A stretch of 64,000 nt of DNA from Pseudomonas fluorescens (GCF_001307155.1 NZ_CP012830.1:682001-746000); one strand, 5' to 3'; shown: positions 1-8,702, counted from the first letter of the stretch. The notes: generated from the letters alone by a model not told the origin. A program made the numbers and translations.

Positions 1-120
1 TCGTTGCAGGAACTCAAGGTCCGCGGCTGGCCGAAACCGGTGGCGGTTGATGCCCTTTGGTCACGCCTGCATCCGCCAGGGCCGGCAGGGAGCTGGTTGT
101 TGGCGAAGATGCTGGAGTGA
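1..120 (+). CDS. C-terminal fragment of an unidentified protein (partial, 5' end outside window)
   Basis: Frame 1 is open from the window edge to a TGA at 118-120, giving 39 residues that end in SWLLAKMLE. Codon use is GC-rich and normal for the window, so this is probably the end of a real gene entering from the left. Too little is visible to name a family. A degenerate hexamer repeat follows directly, and the next gene is on the opposite strand and converges on it. Confidence 0.5.
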   Translation, partial: SLQELKVRGWPKPVAVDALWSRLHPPGPAGSWLLAKMLE

Positions 121-237
121 AACAGGGCGCATCTCGCATCTCGCATCCGTATCCGTATCCGTAGCAGCTGCCGATGCGGGATACGAATACGGATGCGGGA
201 TCGGATACAGATACGGATGAGGTATGCGGTGCGGCCA
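121..237. repeat. degenerate ATCCGT hexamer repeat with inverted copies, between convergent genes
   Basis: Three tandem ATCCGT units occupy 145-162. Inverted units (ACGGAT at 189-194 and 213-218, plus variants such as TCGGATAC near 201) follow after about 25 bases. The two sides can pair into a long imperfect hairpin. It lies between two converging genes, so it may act as a bidirectional terminator. Its origin looks like hexamer expansion rather than a REP element. Confidence 0.6.
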
Positions 238-1473
238 TCATTTGAGCTCACTCAACCGCCGCTCGATAAACCGTCGCTCCGGCGCTTGCCGAGTCAATTC
301 AAGGGCGCGCAAATAAGCCGCCCTTGCCTCTTCAACACGTCCCAGTTGCCGACAGAACTCGGCGCGCGCCGAATGGGCCAGGTGATAGTCAAGCAGCTCG
401 CCTCGCTGCAGAATCCCTTCGACCAGCGTCAACCCCGCCAGCGGCCCATCGCGCCGGGACAGCGCCGCCGCGCGATTGAGTTCAATCACCGGCGAAGGCT
501 GCACTCGCAGCAACACGTCATACAGCCCGACAATCTGCGGCCAGTCGGTTTGCTCGGCCGTTGCGGCTTCGGCATGCACCGCCGAGATCGCGGCTTGCAG
601 GCAATAAGGTCCAAAGCCACGCGTGCTCAACGCGCGCTCGATCAAGGCACAGCCTTCGGCAATCATCTGGGTATTCCACAGCGAACGATCCTGCTCATCA
701 AGCACGATCAACTCACCCGACGCCGAGGTTCTGGCCGGGCGTCGCGATTCATTGAGCAGCATCAGCGCCAACAGCCCCATCACTTCTGCTTCCGGCAACA
801 GCTCCATCAGCAAGCGGCCAAGCCGGATTGCTTCGCGAGTCAGGTCTTCACGGGTCAGCTCACTGCCGACCGACGTCGAATACCCTTCGTTGAATACCAG
901 GTAAATCACCCGCAATACGCTGTCGAGGCGATCGGGCAATTCGGCCATGGAAGGCACTTGATAGGGAATTTTCGCGTCTCGGATTTTGCTTTTGGCACGC
1001 ACGATGCGCTGGGCAATGGTGGACGGTGCAACGAGAAACGCCCGGGCGATTTCCTCAGTGGTCAGGTCGCAGACTTCGCGCAGCGTCAACGGCACCTGCG
1101 CATCCGCCGCGAGGGCCGGGTGGCAGCAGGTGAAGATCAGCCGCAAGCGATCGTCTTCCACATCCTCAGCACTCCAGTCGGTCTCTTCGAGCTCTTCCAG
1201 CTGTGCCACCAACGCTGCTTGGGAGGCGGCAAATCGTGCCCGGCGACGCAAACCGTCAATGGCCTTGAAACGCCCGGTCGACACCAGCCAGGCGCGTGGA
1301 TTATCGGGCACGCCATCGCGCTGCCAGCGTTCGACTGCGACAAAGAAGGCTTCATGCAAAGCCTCTTCGGCAAGATCGAAATCCCCCAGCAAGCGAATCA
1401 ACGTGGCAAGGATGCGCCGCGATTCGTTGCGATAAACCGCCTCGACCAGCGCCTTGACCGACTCGCCCGGCAT
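238..1473 (-). CDS. ECF-family RNA polymerase sigma factor, ECF42-like with long C-terminal domain
   Basis: The 411-residue product has sigma-70 region 2 at about residues 12-75 and a region 4 helix-turn-helix at about 125-165 (TTEEIARAFLVAPSTIAQ). The conserved FTCCHPAL stretch lies at 114-121 and YLVFNEGY at 191-198. About 210 helical, TPR-like residues follow. Normal ECF factors are about 180 residues; this extended form is typical of the ECF42 group, in which the C-terminal domain is thought to replace an anti-sigma factor. No anti-sigma gene is visible. The upstream gene, 19 bases away on the same strand, encodes the DGPF/YciI partner that marks this group. The inducing signal cannot be read from the sequence. 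Confidence 0.88.
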   Translation of the reverse strand: MPGESVKALVEAVYRNESRRILATLIRLLGDFDLAEEALHEAFFVAVERWQRDGVPDNPRAWLVSTGRFKAIDGLRRRARFAASQAALVAQLEELEETDWSAEDVEDDRLRLIFTCCHPALAADAQVPLTLREVCDLTTEEIARAFLVAPSTIAQRIVRAKSKIRDAKIPYQVPSMAELPDRLDSVLRVIYLVFNEGYSTSVGSELTREDLTREAIRLGRLLMELLPEAEVMGLLALMLLNESRRPARTSASGELIVLDEQDRSLWNTQMIAEGCALIERALSTRGFGPYCLQAAISAVHAEAATAEQTDWPQIVGLYDVLLRVQPSPVIELNRAAALSRRDGPLAGLTLVEGILQRGELLDYHLAHSARAEFCRQLGRVEEARAAYLRALELTRQAPERRFIERRLSELK

Positions 1474-1492
1474 CAGTTTGCCATGCCTGTAA

Positions 1493-1840
1493 TCACCCTA
1501 GGTTCAACTCACGGACGGGGCGCACTTCAACGCTGCCGACCCGGGCGGCAGGGATATTACCGGCGACCTGAATGGCCTCGTTCAGGTCCTTCGCATCGAT
1601 CAGGTAGAAACCGGCCAGTTGCTCCTTGGTTTCGGCGAACGGGCCATCGGTGATCGACAGCTTGCCGCCGCGCATACGCACCGTGGTGGCGGTCTGAACG
1701 GATTCCAGCGCCTCGGCGGCGAGCATCCGGCCGCTGCCCTGAACCGACTCGGCGTAGGCTATGCACTCGGCGTCGTGGGGGCTGTCGGGCGAGCTGTGCA
1801 GGAGCTGTTCGTCGCTGTAGACCAGGCATAGGTATTTCAT
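1493..1840 (-). CDS. YciI/DGPF-domain protein paired with the ECF42-like sigma factor
   Basis: A 115-residue protein that opens MKYLCLVY and carries the family signature DGPF at residues 65-68 within KLSITDGPFAETKEQLAGFY. The start at 1840 is preferred over an upstream ATG at 1867 because GGAGAG lies seven bases before it and the family normally begins MKYL. Members have a dimeric ferredoxin-like fold; their biochemical role is not established. The gene is first in a two-gene unit with the ECF42-like sigma factor, the usual arrangement of that group, so it is a probable target or modulator of the sigma factor. Confidence 0.88.
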   Translation of the reverse strand: MKYLCLVYSDEQLLHSSPDSPHDAECIAYAESVQGSGRMLAAEALESVQTATTVRMRGGKLSITDGPFAETKEQLAGFYLIDAKDLNEAIQVAGNIPAARVGSVEVRPVRELNLG

Positions 1841-2073
1841 AAGACTCTCCGTCATCAGGCTGATCAACTATGGCTGCAGATTGAGCATTTGGCGAAAATC
1901 CCGACGATCAGGGTGGCCGCTTGAACAGCGTCTGAACATCAGTGGGCTTTTGTGTGAGGACACCCCTAGTCGTCTGGCAACACACCAAATCGACCGCTCA
2001 AATAAAATAAATGTCGAAGAGACAAACTGGCTAAAATCCGCAGTTCACCTTTGTCGGACCACGGACACCGCCA

Positions 2074-2559
2074 GTGACGACCCAACTCGTTCCCTACGAA
2101 CAGCTGACACCCGCTCAATGCCAGCAACTGGAAGCCATTGAGATCCCTGACCGGCAGAAGCAATTCTCCGGCGATATCGACATGGCCCTGCACACCTTGT
2201 TGTCAGCACCGCGTGACGGCATCAAGGGCTTTGCCCTGCTCGTCGATGAGATTCCGGTAGCGTTCCTGCTGCTCAAGCGTCCACCGTTCCTGCCGCACTG
2301 GGCCCATGAAGACACCGCGACCCTGCACGCGCTACAGGTCGATCACCGCCACCAGGGCAAGGGTTATGGCAGCGCACTCCTGCAGGCCCTGCCACTCGCT
2401 GCGCGCCAGGCCTGGCCAGAAATCAAGGGGCTGGAGCTGTCGGTGGATGCACACAACGAATCGGCGCTCGGGCTCTACCTCAAGCAAGGCTGGGTCGACA
2501 GCGGCAACGCCTACAAAGGCCGGATCGGCTATGAGCGGCGCATGGCCCTGGCGTTCTGA
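2074..2559 (+). CDS. GNAT family N-acetyltransferase
   Basis: A 161-residue protein with the acetyl-CoA binding motif A (LQVDHRHQGKGYGSALLQ) in the middle and the C-terminal motif B region (NESALGLYLKQGW). This is the complete compact GNAT fold. The start is a GTG giving MTTQLVPYEQL; no ATG lies near. Substrate cannot be inferred. The gene is divergent from the YciI/sigma pair and is followed after about 30 bases by the PPOX-fold gene, with which it may be cotranscribed. Confidence 0.85.
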   Translation: MTTQLVPYEQLTPAQCQQLEAIEIPDRQKQFSGDIDMALHTLLSAPRDGIKGFALLVDEIPVAFLLLKRPPFLPHWAHEDTATLHALQVDHRHQGKGYGSALLQALPLAARQAWPEIKGLELSVDAHNESALGLYLKQGWVDSGNAYKGRIGYERRMALAF

Positions 2560-2592
2560 ACACCCGATAACCTTTCATGGATGAAGTGCACA

Positions 2593-3198
2593 ATGCTGAC
2601 CACTATCGAACAACTTGAAGCGATTTACGGCCGCCCTCACGACCGCGCCGTGCGCAAGGAAATCCCCTTTCTCAACCTCGATTACCAGGCGATGGTGCGC
2701 GCCTCGCCACTGGTCATCCTGAGCTCGGTCGGCCCCGATGGCATGGACGGTTCACCGCGTGGCGATACACCGGGTTTTGTGCGGATCATCGATGAACGAA
2801 CCCTGGCGATTCCCGACCGTCCGGGTAATAACCGCATCGACACCTTGCGCAATATCGTCCTCGATTCGCGGATCTCGTTGCTGTTCATCATTCCGGGGAT
2901 TGGCGAGACATTGCGGGTCAATGGACGCGCACGGATCAGCGCCGAGCCTGCTCTGCTGGAAAGCTTTGCGGTGAACGGCAAAGCGGCGCGCACAGTGATT
3001 CTGGTGGAGGTCGAAGCCGCCTATTTCCACTGTTCCAAAGCTATCGTCCGCTCGGATTTGTGGAACCCGGAAAAGTACCTGGAGCGCTCGGCCCTGCCCA
3101 CCGCAGGCGCCTTTCACAAGCGCCTGAATGACGGCCAGTTCGATGCCGAGGCGTATGATCGAGAAGCCCCTGTCAGGCTGCACGACAGCCTTTATTAA
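2593..3198 (+). CDS. pyridoxamine 5'-phosphate oxidase-fold flavoprotein (MSMEG_1061-like)
   Basis: About 201 residues with a split-barrel flavin-binding fold. The signature region runs from SPLVILSSVGPDGMDGSPRGD through LAIPDRPGNNRIDTLRNI to IGETLRVNGRARI, as in FMN-dependent PPOX-fold proteins of the MSMEG_1061 type. These are usually flavin- or F420-dependent oxidoreductases of undefined substrate. The start at 2593 (MLTTIEQL) fits the family; an in-frame ATG at 2581 adds four residues and neither has a strong ribosome site. A REPIN-like repeat lies just after the stop codon. Confidence 0.8.
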   Translation: MLTTIEQLEAIYGRPHDRAVRKEIPFLNLDYQAMVRASPLVILSSVGPDGMDGSPRGDTPGFVRIIDERTLAIPDRPGNNRIDTLRNIVLDSRISLLFIIPGIGETLRVNGRARISAEPALLESFAVNGKAARTVILVEVEAAYFHCSKAIVRSDLWNPEKYLERSALPTAGAFHKRLNDGQFDAEAYDREAPVRLHDSLY

Positions 3199-3230
3199 GA
3201 ATCGCCATCTCCAACGTCGAGGCACAAAAC

Positions 3231-3300
3231 CTGTAGGAGCCTGGCTTGCCAGCGATGGCGTCCGAGAGACCGCCATCGCCGGCAAGCCGTGCTCCTACAG
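3231..3300. repeat. REPIN-like inverted repeat (CTGTAGGAGC ... GCTCCTACAG)
   Basis: Two inverted REP-type halves: CTGTAGGAGC followed by a GGCTTGCC core, then its complement GGCAAGCC leading into GCTCCTACAG. The loop is about 25 bases. It lies between convergently transcribed genes (PPOX protein and GNAT), the typical REP position in Pseudomonas. Confidence 0.85.
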
Positions 3301-3353
3301 GGGATATGAGGCGTTGGCAGAACGGGCGCTCGGCGCAAAATCTGTAGTGGACG

Positions 3354-3851
3354 TTACAGATCCAGCGCCATTTCATGCCAGGCCATGCCGCCGTGGTCGG
3401 ATGCGGATACGTTGAGGTAGGCGAAACCAAACCCGGCATACAGCGGTATGTGCCGTTCCTTGCACATCAGGTTAATGCGGATTTTGCCCAAATCACGCAT
3501 GCGGACAATGAACTCGCTCATCAAGCGCTTCGCCAATCCCAGTCCTTGAAAGTCCGGGTGTACCACCACCGACATGATCACCACCTGCGGGCCATCCGGG
3601 TCATGGCCGATCATCTCCTTGAAGGCCTCATCCGCCATTTCTACCTGATACGCCGCCCCCGAATTGATAAACCCGGCGACGACACCGTCGACCTCGGCCA
3701 CGATAAAACCTTGCGGCCAGGTGGCGATGCGCGTGGCTATTTTCTCGCGCGTGGCCGCTTCATCACCTTCATACGCTTCGATTTCGATGGCGAAACAGCG
3801 ATCCAGATCAGCCGGCGTGACCTGGCGAATGACAGTCGTGGTTGAGTTCAT
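3354..3851 (-). CDS. GNAT family N-acetyltransferase (AANAT-like)
   Basis: A 165-residue acetyltransferase. The acetyl-CoA motif is VVVHPDFQGLGLAKRLMSEF, followed by RINLMCKERHIPLYAGFGFAYL, the typical GNAT C-terminal strand and Y/F-GF motif. The early strand IVAEVDGVVAGFINSGAAY resembles arylalkylamine-type acetyltransferases. Substrate unknown. The gene stands alone between a REPIN on its 3' side and a small membrane protein gene on the other strand. Confidence 0.85.
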   Translation of the reverse strand: MNSTTTVIRQVTPADLDRCFAIEIEAYEGDEAATREKIATRIATWPQGFIVAEVDGVVAGFINSGAAYQVEMADEAFKEMIGHDPDGPQVVIMSVVVHPDFQGLGLAKRLMSEFIVRMRDLGKIRINLMCKERHIPLYAGFGFAYLNVSASDHGGMAWHEMALDL

Positions 3852-4014
3852 GGCGTGGTCCGGTCAGCGAAAAAGAGGGAGCGAATCATAAATTAATAAG
3901 GTCTGCATATCGATCATCGGCACGCCCGTAAAGCCTTCGTATAGCGGCTTTCTTTCGCGCAAGGTTCGGGCTATTGCTTGTCCCTGTCTTTCGCCATGAA
4001 GAGGGAAACTCACC

Positions 4015-4125
4015 ATGACTAGCGTTCAGGTCGGTCTTCTTATGCTGTTCACTATCAGTGCTTTTGGCTTTATCACGCTGGCGATCGATGTGTTGCGAGC
4101 GCGGCGAATCAGCAAAGATAAATAG
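4015..4125 (+). CDS. 36-residue single-pass membrane miniprotein
   Basis: The open frame starts at ATG 4015 with GAGGGA eight bases upstream and ends at TAG 4125. The product begins MTSVQVGLLMLFTISAF, has one hydrophobic helix at about residues 4-26 and a basic tail ending RARRISKDK, so the C terminus probably faces the cytoplasm. The good ribosome site, helix and basic tail argue for a real gene, although it is too short for most gene callers. Function unknown. Confidence 0.55.
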   Translation: MTSVQVGLLMLFTISAFGFITLAIDVLRARRISKDK

Positions 4126-4175
4126 TGCAGATGCCGAGTGGCGGCGGCGCTTGAGTGCGCCGCCTCTCAACCCGT

Positions 4176-4664
4176 TCAGGCCGTTTTGAGCGGGACCCAG
4201 ATTTCCAGCACACCGGTATTGAGCTTCGGGTTGAAGTCGTCACTGTAACGCTCGAACTCCGGGGCATCGGCGGCCTCGTAACCCGACGTTGGCAACCAGG
4301 TTTTCCAGATGTACTGAAAGGTTTGCGGCAGGGTGTCCAGCGCACCTTCGTGCTTGAACACCGCATAGTGCTGAGGCTGTATTTCGATCCAGCGGTAGAG
4401 TTCTGGCAGGTCATCGAGCTTGCTGATTTCGACACCGGCGATGTACTCAAATCCACCTTTACCGTCCGGGTTGCAGCAGACGCCGTAGGTTACCTCCCCA
4501 ATCTGCCCAGGAACGTTACCGATGTGCGGTACGAATTTCTCCCAGAGCTTGGGAATGCCTTCGGTGGTGTCCGCGCTAAACCGCCCACCAAGTCCTGCGA
4601 TCAGCAGAAAATGCCCCGCTTCGAAGCGCGGCTCAGCGACTGCGCCCTTTTTTGGATCATCCAT
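4176..4664 (-). CDS. GyrI-like / AraC effector-binding-domain protein
   Basis: A 162-residue stand-alone effector-binding domain. Visible hallmarks are HFLLIAGLGGRF near the N terminus, GVCCNPDGKGGFEYIAGVEI in the middle, and the C-terminal run HYAVFKHEGALDTLPQTF, FERYSDDFNP and IWVPLK. Such proteins bind small hydrophobic or cationic compounds, as in the domains of SbmC/GyrI and Rob. There is no DNA-binding domain. The neighbouring LysE-type exporter on the same strand lies about 65 bases upstream, so a joint detoxification role is possible but not shown. Confidence 0.8.
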   Translation of the reverse strand: MDDPKKGAVAEPRFEAGHFLLIAGLGGRFSADTTEGIPKLWEKFVPHIGNVPGQIGEVTYGVCCNPDGKGGFEYIAGVEISKLDDLPELYRWIEIQPQHYAVFKHEGALDTLPQTFQYIWKTWLPTSGYEAADAPEFERYSDDFNPKLNTGVLEIWVPLKTA

Positions 4665-4730
4665 GAATCAACTCCTGCAACTGAAGGTGGGTTCGGCTGC
4701 AAGTATAGAAGCCAAACCGGATTCCCCCAG

Positions 4731-5393
4731 TCAAAGGCCCGGAAGTTCTGCAACAGCCGCCGGAAGGATAAACTCCTGATAGCCAGAAACGATCACGTAG
4801 ACCGCGAAATAACAGAAGATCGCAGCAGATGCGAGGTAAGAGTAGCGCAGCAGCTTGTCACCCAAGAGTTTGCCGCCCTGGGTCGCCGCCAGGCACAGGG
4901 CAACGCACCACAGCAGCCCGGCGCAAAAGAACCCTGCCAGAAACAGCGCGGCATTGCTCAGGCTACCGCCCCCGGAACGGGCAATCAGCGTACCGCCGAC
5001 GGCAGCGAACCAGAGAATCGCGCTAGGTGACGACATTGCCAGAAAAATCCCACGGAAAAACTCCCGCCGATGGGAACCGGCACTGACCTCACCGGCCTCT
5101 GCCAATATGGCGCTGTGATAAATCGCCGAGTGAATCATCTTCGCCGCGAAGTACAGCAGCAATGCCGAACCACCGACCCACAGCACCCAGCGCACTGCCG
5201 AGTACTGCAACAGCACCGTCATGCCGGCCAGCGCCAGCACCGCGTATACCAGGTCGCCGACACAGGTGCCGAGCCCCAACGCAAAACCCTGAAAATACCC
5301 GCGCTGCATGGCCAGTGTGATCATCGCAATGTTGGCCACGCCGATGTCCAGGCACAAAGAAAGGCTCAGTAAAAAGCCGCTGGAAAACTCCAT
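4731..5393 (-). CDS. LysE/RhtB-family amino-acid exporter
   Basis: A 220-residue inner-membrane protein with about six hydrophobic segments. The N-terminal half has the family pattern (MITLAMQRGYFQGFALGLGTCVGDLVYAVLALAG), followed by the mid-protein segment FFRGIFLAMSSPSAILWFAAVGG, where family members usually carry the NPK-type motif. LysE proteins export amino acids or related compounds by proton antiport; the substrate cannot be read here. The gene is divergent from alaC with a 229-base gap. Confidence 0.82.
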   Translation of the reverse strand: MEFSSGFLLSLSLCLDIGVANIAMITLAMQRGYFQGFALGLGTCVGDLVYAVLALAGMTVLLQYSAVRWVLWVGGSALLLYFAAKMIHSAIYHSAILAEAGEVSAGSHRREFFRGIFLAMSSPSAILWFAAVGGTLIARSGGGSLSNAALFLAGFFCAGLLWCVALCLAATQGGKLLGDKLLRYSYLASAAIFCYFAVYVIVSGYQEFILPAAVAELPGL

Positions 5394-5622
5394 TTTTCAT
5401 CTCGTTTAAAAGTGGTAGTTGAGTAAAAGCCAACTTCTGCAAAAAGCGTGCGCGCACTGATTGAGAGCGAAAACTTGCGCATGCGATCAACCGTGTAGTG
5501 AAAAATAGTTGGACCTCGCCACTAGACAATTGGCCACCAGCGCCCTTATCTTCCGCCACAGGCCACCGCAGTGGCCAGCGTCGCTCGGACGGTTCCGGGC
5601 GCTTACGTTACTCGAGGCAACA

Positions 5623-6828
5623 ATGGCCGAACAAGGTTCGCCGCGCCGCTTTGCGCGCATAGATCGACTCCCCCCTTACGTATTCAATATCACTGCCGAG
5701 CTGAAGATGGCCGCCCGTCGTCGTGGCGAAGACATCATCGACTTGAGCATGGGCAACCCTGACGGCCCGACTCCACCGCACATCGTCGAAAAACTGGTGA
5801 CCGTTGCCCAGCGCGAAGACACCCACGGCTACTCCACCTCCAAGGGTATTCCGCGTCTGCGCCGGGCGATTTCCAATTGGTACAAGGATCGCTACCAAGT
5901 TGATATCGACCCGGAAAGCGAAGCCATTGTCACCATCGGCTCGAAGGAAGGCCTCGCGCACTTGATGCTCGCCACCCTCGACCAGGGCGACACGGTGTTG
6001 GTGCCGAACCCGAGCTACCCGATCCACATCTACGGCGCAGTGATTGCCGGCGCACAAGTGCGCTCGGTGCCGCTGATCCCCGGCGTGGACTTTTTCGCCG
6101 AGCTGGAACGGGCCATTCGCGGCTCGATTCCGAAGCCGAAGATGATGATTCTCGGCTTCCCGTCCAACCCGACCGCGCAGTGCGTCGAACTGGATTTCTT
6201 CGAGCGGGTGATCGCCCTCGCCAAGCAGTACGACGTGCTGGTGGTGCATGACCTGGCCTACGCCGACATTGTCTACGACGGCTGGAAAGCCCCGTCGATC
6301 ATGCAGGTGCCGGGCGCCAAGGACATCGCGGTGGAGTTTTTCACCCTGTCCAAGAGCTACAACATGGCCGGCTGGCGGATCGGTTTCATGGTCGGCAACC
6401 CGGAACTGGTCAACGCCCTGGCGCGGATCAAGAGCTACCACGACTACGGCACTTTCACCCCGCTGCAAGTGGCCGCCATCGCCGCGTTGGAAGGTGATCA
6501 ACAGTGCGTCAAAGACATCGCCGAACAATACCGGCAACGTCGTAACGTGCTGGTCAAAGGCCTGCATGAATTGGGCTGGATGGTCGAAAACCCGAAAGCC
6601 TCGATGTACGTCTGGGCCAAGATCCCTGAAGCCTACGCGCACCTGGGTTCGCTGGAGTTCGCCAAGAAACTGCTGGCCGAAGCCAAGGTCTGTGTCTCGC
6701 CGGGCGTGGGCTTTGGTGAATACGGCGATGATCATGTGCGTTTCGCACTGATCGAAAACCAGGACCGGATTCGTCAGGCGGTTCGCGGGATTCGCGGGAT
6801 GTTCCGGGCGGATGCAGCGGCGGGTTGA
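5623..6828 (+). CDS. alaC: alanine transaminase AlaC (class I/II PLP aminotransferase)
   Basis: A 401-residue fold-type I aminotransferase. The PLP-binding lysine is K244 in [17 protein letters not shown]; upstream are the SNPTAQ motif (181-186) and the D...Y pair in [13 protein letters not shown]. This matches AlaC/YfdZ, which makes alanine from pyruvate and glutamate. The start at 5623 ([10 protein letters not shown]) matches the family length; the open frame continues to 5509 without homologous character. The gene ends in a strong hairpin shared with the convergent chitinase gene. Confidence 0.88.
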   Translation: MAEQGSPRRFARIDRLPPYVFNITAELKMAARRRGEDIIDLSMGNPDGPTPPHIVEKLVTVAQREDTHGYSTSKGIPRLRRAISNWYKDRYQVDIDPESEAIVTIGSKEGLAHLMLATLDQGDTVLVPNPSYPIHIYGAVIAGAQVRSVPLIPGVDFFAELERAIRGSIPKPKMMILGFPSNPTAQCVELDFFERVIALAKQYDVLVVHDLAYADIVYDGWKAPSIMQVPGAKDIAVEFFTLSKSYNMAGWRIGFMVGNPELVNALARIKSYHDYGTFTPLQVAAIAALEGDQQCVKDIAEQYRQRRNVLVKGLHELGWMVENPKASMYVWAKIPEAYAHLGSLEFAKKLLAEAKVCVSPGVGFGEYGDDHVRFALIENQDRIRQAVRGIRGMFRADAAAG

Positions 6829-6856
6829 TCCCTGCGTTTAAGCCAGTAGAACGAAG

Positions 6857-6895
6857 AATGCCCCTGTGAGTATATTGCGCTCACAGGGGCATTTT
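6857..6895. terminator. bidirectional terminator between alaC and the chitinase gene
   Basis: A perfect 14-base inverted repeat, AATGCCCCTGTGAG and its complement, with a 9-base loop, followed by TTTTCG on the + side. It can serve both converging transcripts. Confidence 0.85.
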
Positions 6896-6920
6896 CGTAT
6901 CTGGAAGTTGATCGCTAGCG

Positions 6921-8624
6921 TTATGGCTGTAACGTAGTCGCGCCTTTGTAGTAGAAAGGTGCCATGTCGATAACTTGAGTTTTCACCGTACGACCCACCC
7001 CTTCACAAGCAGCATTGTTCAACATGCCGTTGTCATGGTCCCCCATCCAGCTGAACAGACCTCCCAGATTCCATTTAGCCACGTACTCGCCTTTGGCCTT
7101 GACGGTACGGGGTGTATCCAGGGACATGAACACTTGGGTCGTTCGGTTGTAGAGAAAGTCTGCATCTGCCTTTTCGTCGGTGTACAGAGTAAAGCCATTC
7201 ATCGGCTGCTTCGTTTCCAGATCCAGATAATGCTTCATCGCGCCCGGCCATTCGGTAATGCCCGGTTCAAAACAGCCTGGCGTCGAGTTAGGGACATCCT
7301 CGGTTCCCGGGCGTTGGGTGTATGTTCCCAGCAGCGGTGACACGCTCGTCAGCACCGCTTGCTGAGCATTTCGACTGTATCCAGCGTAGCCGATAAAAAT
7401 TATTTTCGACGGCACGCCCAACCCCAGCAGGTACTGCACCGCTGAGTGCACGGAGTTCTCGGTAATATCAGCGGGATCGCCGCGATACAGGTTGCAATGG
7501 TGCTGGATTTTAGGTGCCCAGGGCGTGCCGAAGAAGTCATAACACATGAGGTTGATGCCTCCAAGACCCGCTTGGATCAGCAACGGAATATTGGATTTGG
7601 CTAACTTGACCGGGTCGGCAATTGCCGCGATGCTGATTTTTACACTGCCTTTCCCGATGGCAGTCAGTTTGGTTTTAAGCGCCTGAATAAACACCGCAAA
7701 GTAAGCCGGATCGTCATCATCGAAGTCATTAGCTTTCCATTCATCCCCCACTTGCGGCTCATTCCCGGATACCGATGGGTACTCCCAGTCGATATCGATT
7801 TCGTTGAACATCGGCCATAGCGTAAAGATCGCGACAAGGGAGTCGATGCAACGTGCAGTTTTTTCGGGGTCACGCGCAATGTGATAAAAGGCATGACTCA
7901 TTGACCAACCGCCAAGGCTCAAGGAAAGCTTCAGGTCTGGATTAGCCGTTTGAAGTTTAAGCAGCGCACCCAATACGCCTTGCGCTTTGGCGGGATCATA
8001 GAGGTCTGCATAGTCGTTACTTTTCCACCCGTTGAATCCGCAATTGATATAGGCGGCAACATCGTTCCAGGGATCGATAAACATCGCGAGCGCAAGAGCG
8101 ATAAGCTCTGCAGCATCCAGCTCTTCTCGCGTCGGATTTTCCGGATCTAGCGCAGGAGAGAGGCCCCAATTGATCACGGCCTTATTGATCACATCTCGAT
8201 TGACCCCTTTGTCCCCCACAATCGCAGCAAACCCAACAACGATTTTATCGAAGGTTCCGGTCTTGCCTAGAAGCCGCATGATGTCGGTTCCACGCCCTCC
8301 CTTTGCAAGTGCTGGCGTTGGCTCAGGAGCAGGTTTAATGCCATAACGTGGATCGCCGATACCCCAGTCGCTGTAATAGCAAAAACACCTGTAGTCATTG
8401 TCTTCATACTGATTGAAGACATTCTTGGCCATCCGACCGGGGGTATAGGACAGCTGATCATCTCGTGTGGCGGGATCAAAGTTATTGAGCGCATAGGTTA
8501 GTTCCGCAGCCCCTCCCCCCCACACTTCACCGTTAACCAGGGTGCCGGGGTCCGTATCATAAACAAGTTGGCTCACCCTGACTTTTCGGTTTGCCTGCGA
8601 TGCACCTGGTTGTTTGGTGGTCAT
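6921..8624 (-). CDS. GH18 chitinase-like protein without signal peptide (Tc-complex chitinase type)
   Basis: A 567-residue protein with a GH18 barrel. LSLSLGGWSM is the SxGG strand (about 234-243), NEIDIDWEYP the catalytic strand (274-283) with D277, D279 and the acid E281, INLMCYDFFG the strand-6 MxYD motif, and GGLFSWMGDHDNG the C-terminal tryptophan motif. The first aspartate of DxxDxDxE is Asn274, a departure from the consensus, but the essential D-x-E is intact. There is no signal peptide or chitin-binding domain. The N-terminal region and overall plan recall chitinases built into insecticidal Tc toxin complexes (Yersinia entomophaga Chi1/Chi2), though no Tc gene is in the window. Codons are visibly richer in A/T than in the neighbours, suggesting transfer. 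GGGGGAG precedes the start. Confidence 0.82.
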   Translation of the reverse strand: MTTKQPGASQANRKVRVSQLVYDTDPGTLVNGEVWGGGAAELTYALNNFDPATRDDQLSYTPGRMAKNVFNQYEDNDYRCFCYYSDWGIGDPRYGIKPAPEPTPALAKGGRGTDIMRLLGKTGTFDKIVVGFAAIVGDKGVNRDVINKAVINWGLSPALDPENPTREELDAAELIALALAMFIDPWNDVAAYINCGFNGWKSNDYADLYDPAKAQGVLGALLKLQTANPDLKLSLSLGGWSMSHAFYHIARDPEKTARCIDSLVAIFTLWPMFNEIDIDWEYPSVSGNEPQVGDEWKANDFDDDDPAYFAVFIQALKTKLTAIGKGSVKISIAAIADPVKLAKSNIPLLIQAGLGGINLMCYDFFGTPWAPKIQHHCNLYRGDPADITENSVHSAVQYLLGLGVPSKIIFIGYAGYSRNAQQAVLTSVSPLLGTYTQRPGTEDVPNSTPGCFEPGITEWPGAMKHYLDLETKQPMNGFTLYTDEKADADFLYNRTTQVFMSLDTPRTVKAKGEYVAKWNLGGLFSWMGDHDNGMLNNAACEGVGRTVKTQVIDMAPFYYKGATTLQP

Positions 8625-8702
8625 GATGTTTTCTCCCCCACACGTGTAAATGAGTCAAAAGTTCATGAGCAACTTTTACGCGCGGCACAACACAGCGCCT
8701 AC

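Noticed and set aside
193-1653. 486-codon open frame on the + strand over the sigma factor gene
   Set aside because: Antisense shadow of a high-GC gene; low-complexity Arg/Gln/His-rich product and no family motif.
3231-3300. Possible CRISPR-like or rho-independent terminator reading of the paired repeats
   Set aside because: Only one inverted pair, no regular spacers; matches a REPIN in sequence and position.
4176-5393. GyrI-like protein plus LysE exporter as a dedicated drug-resistance operon
   Set aside because: Only proximity supports it; the 66-base gap and unknown substrates do not allow a functional claim.
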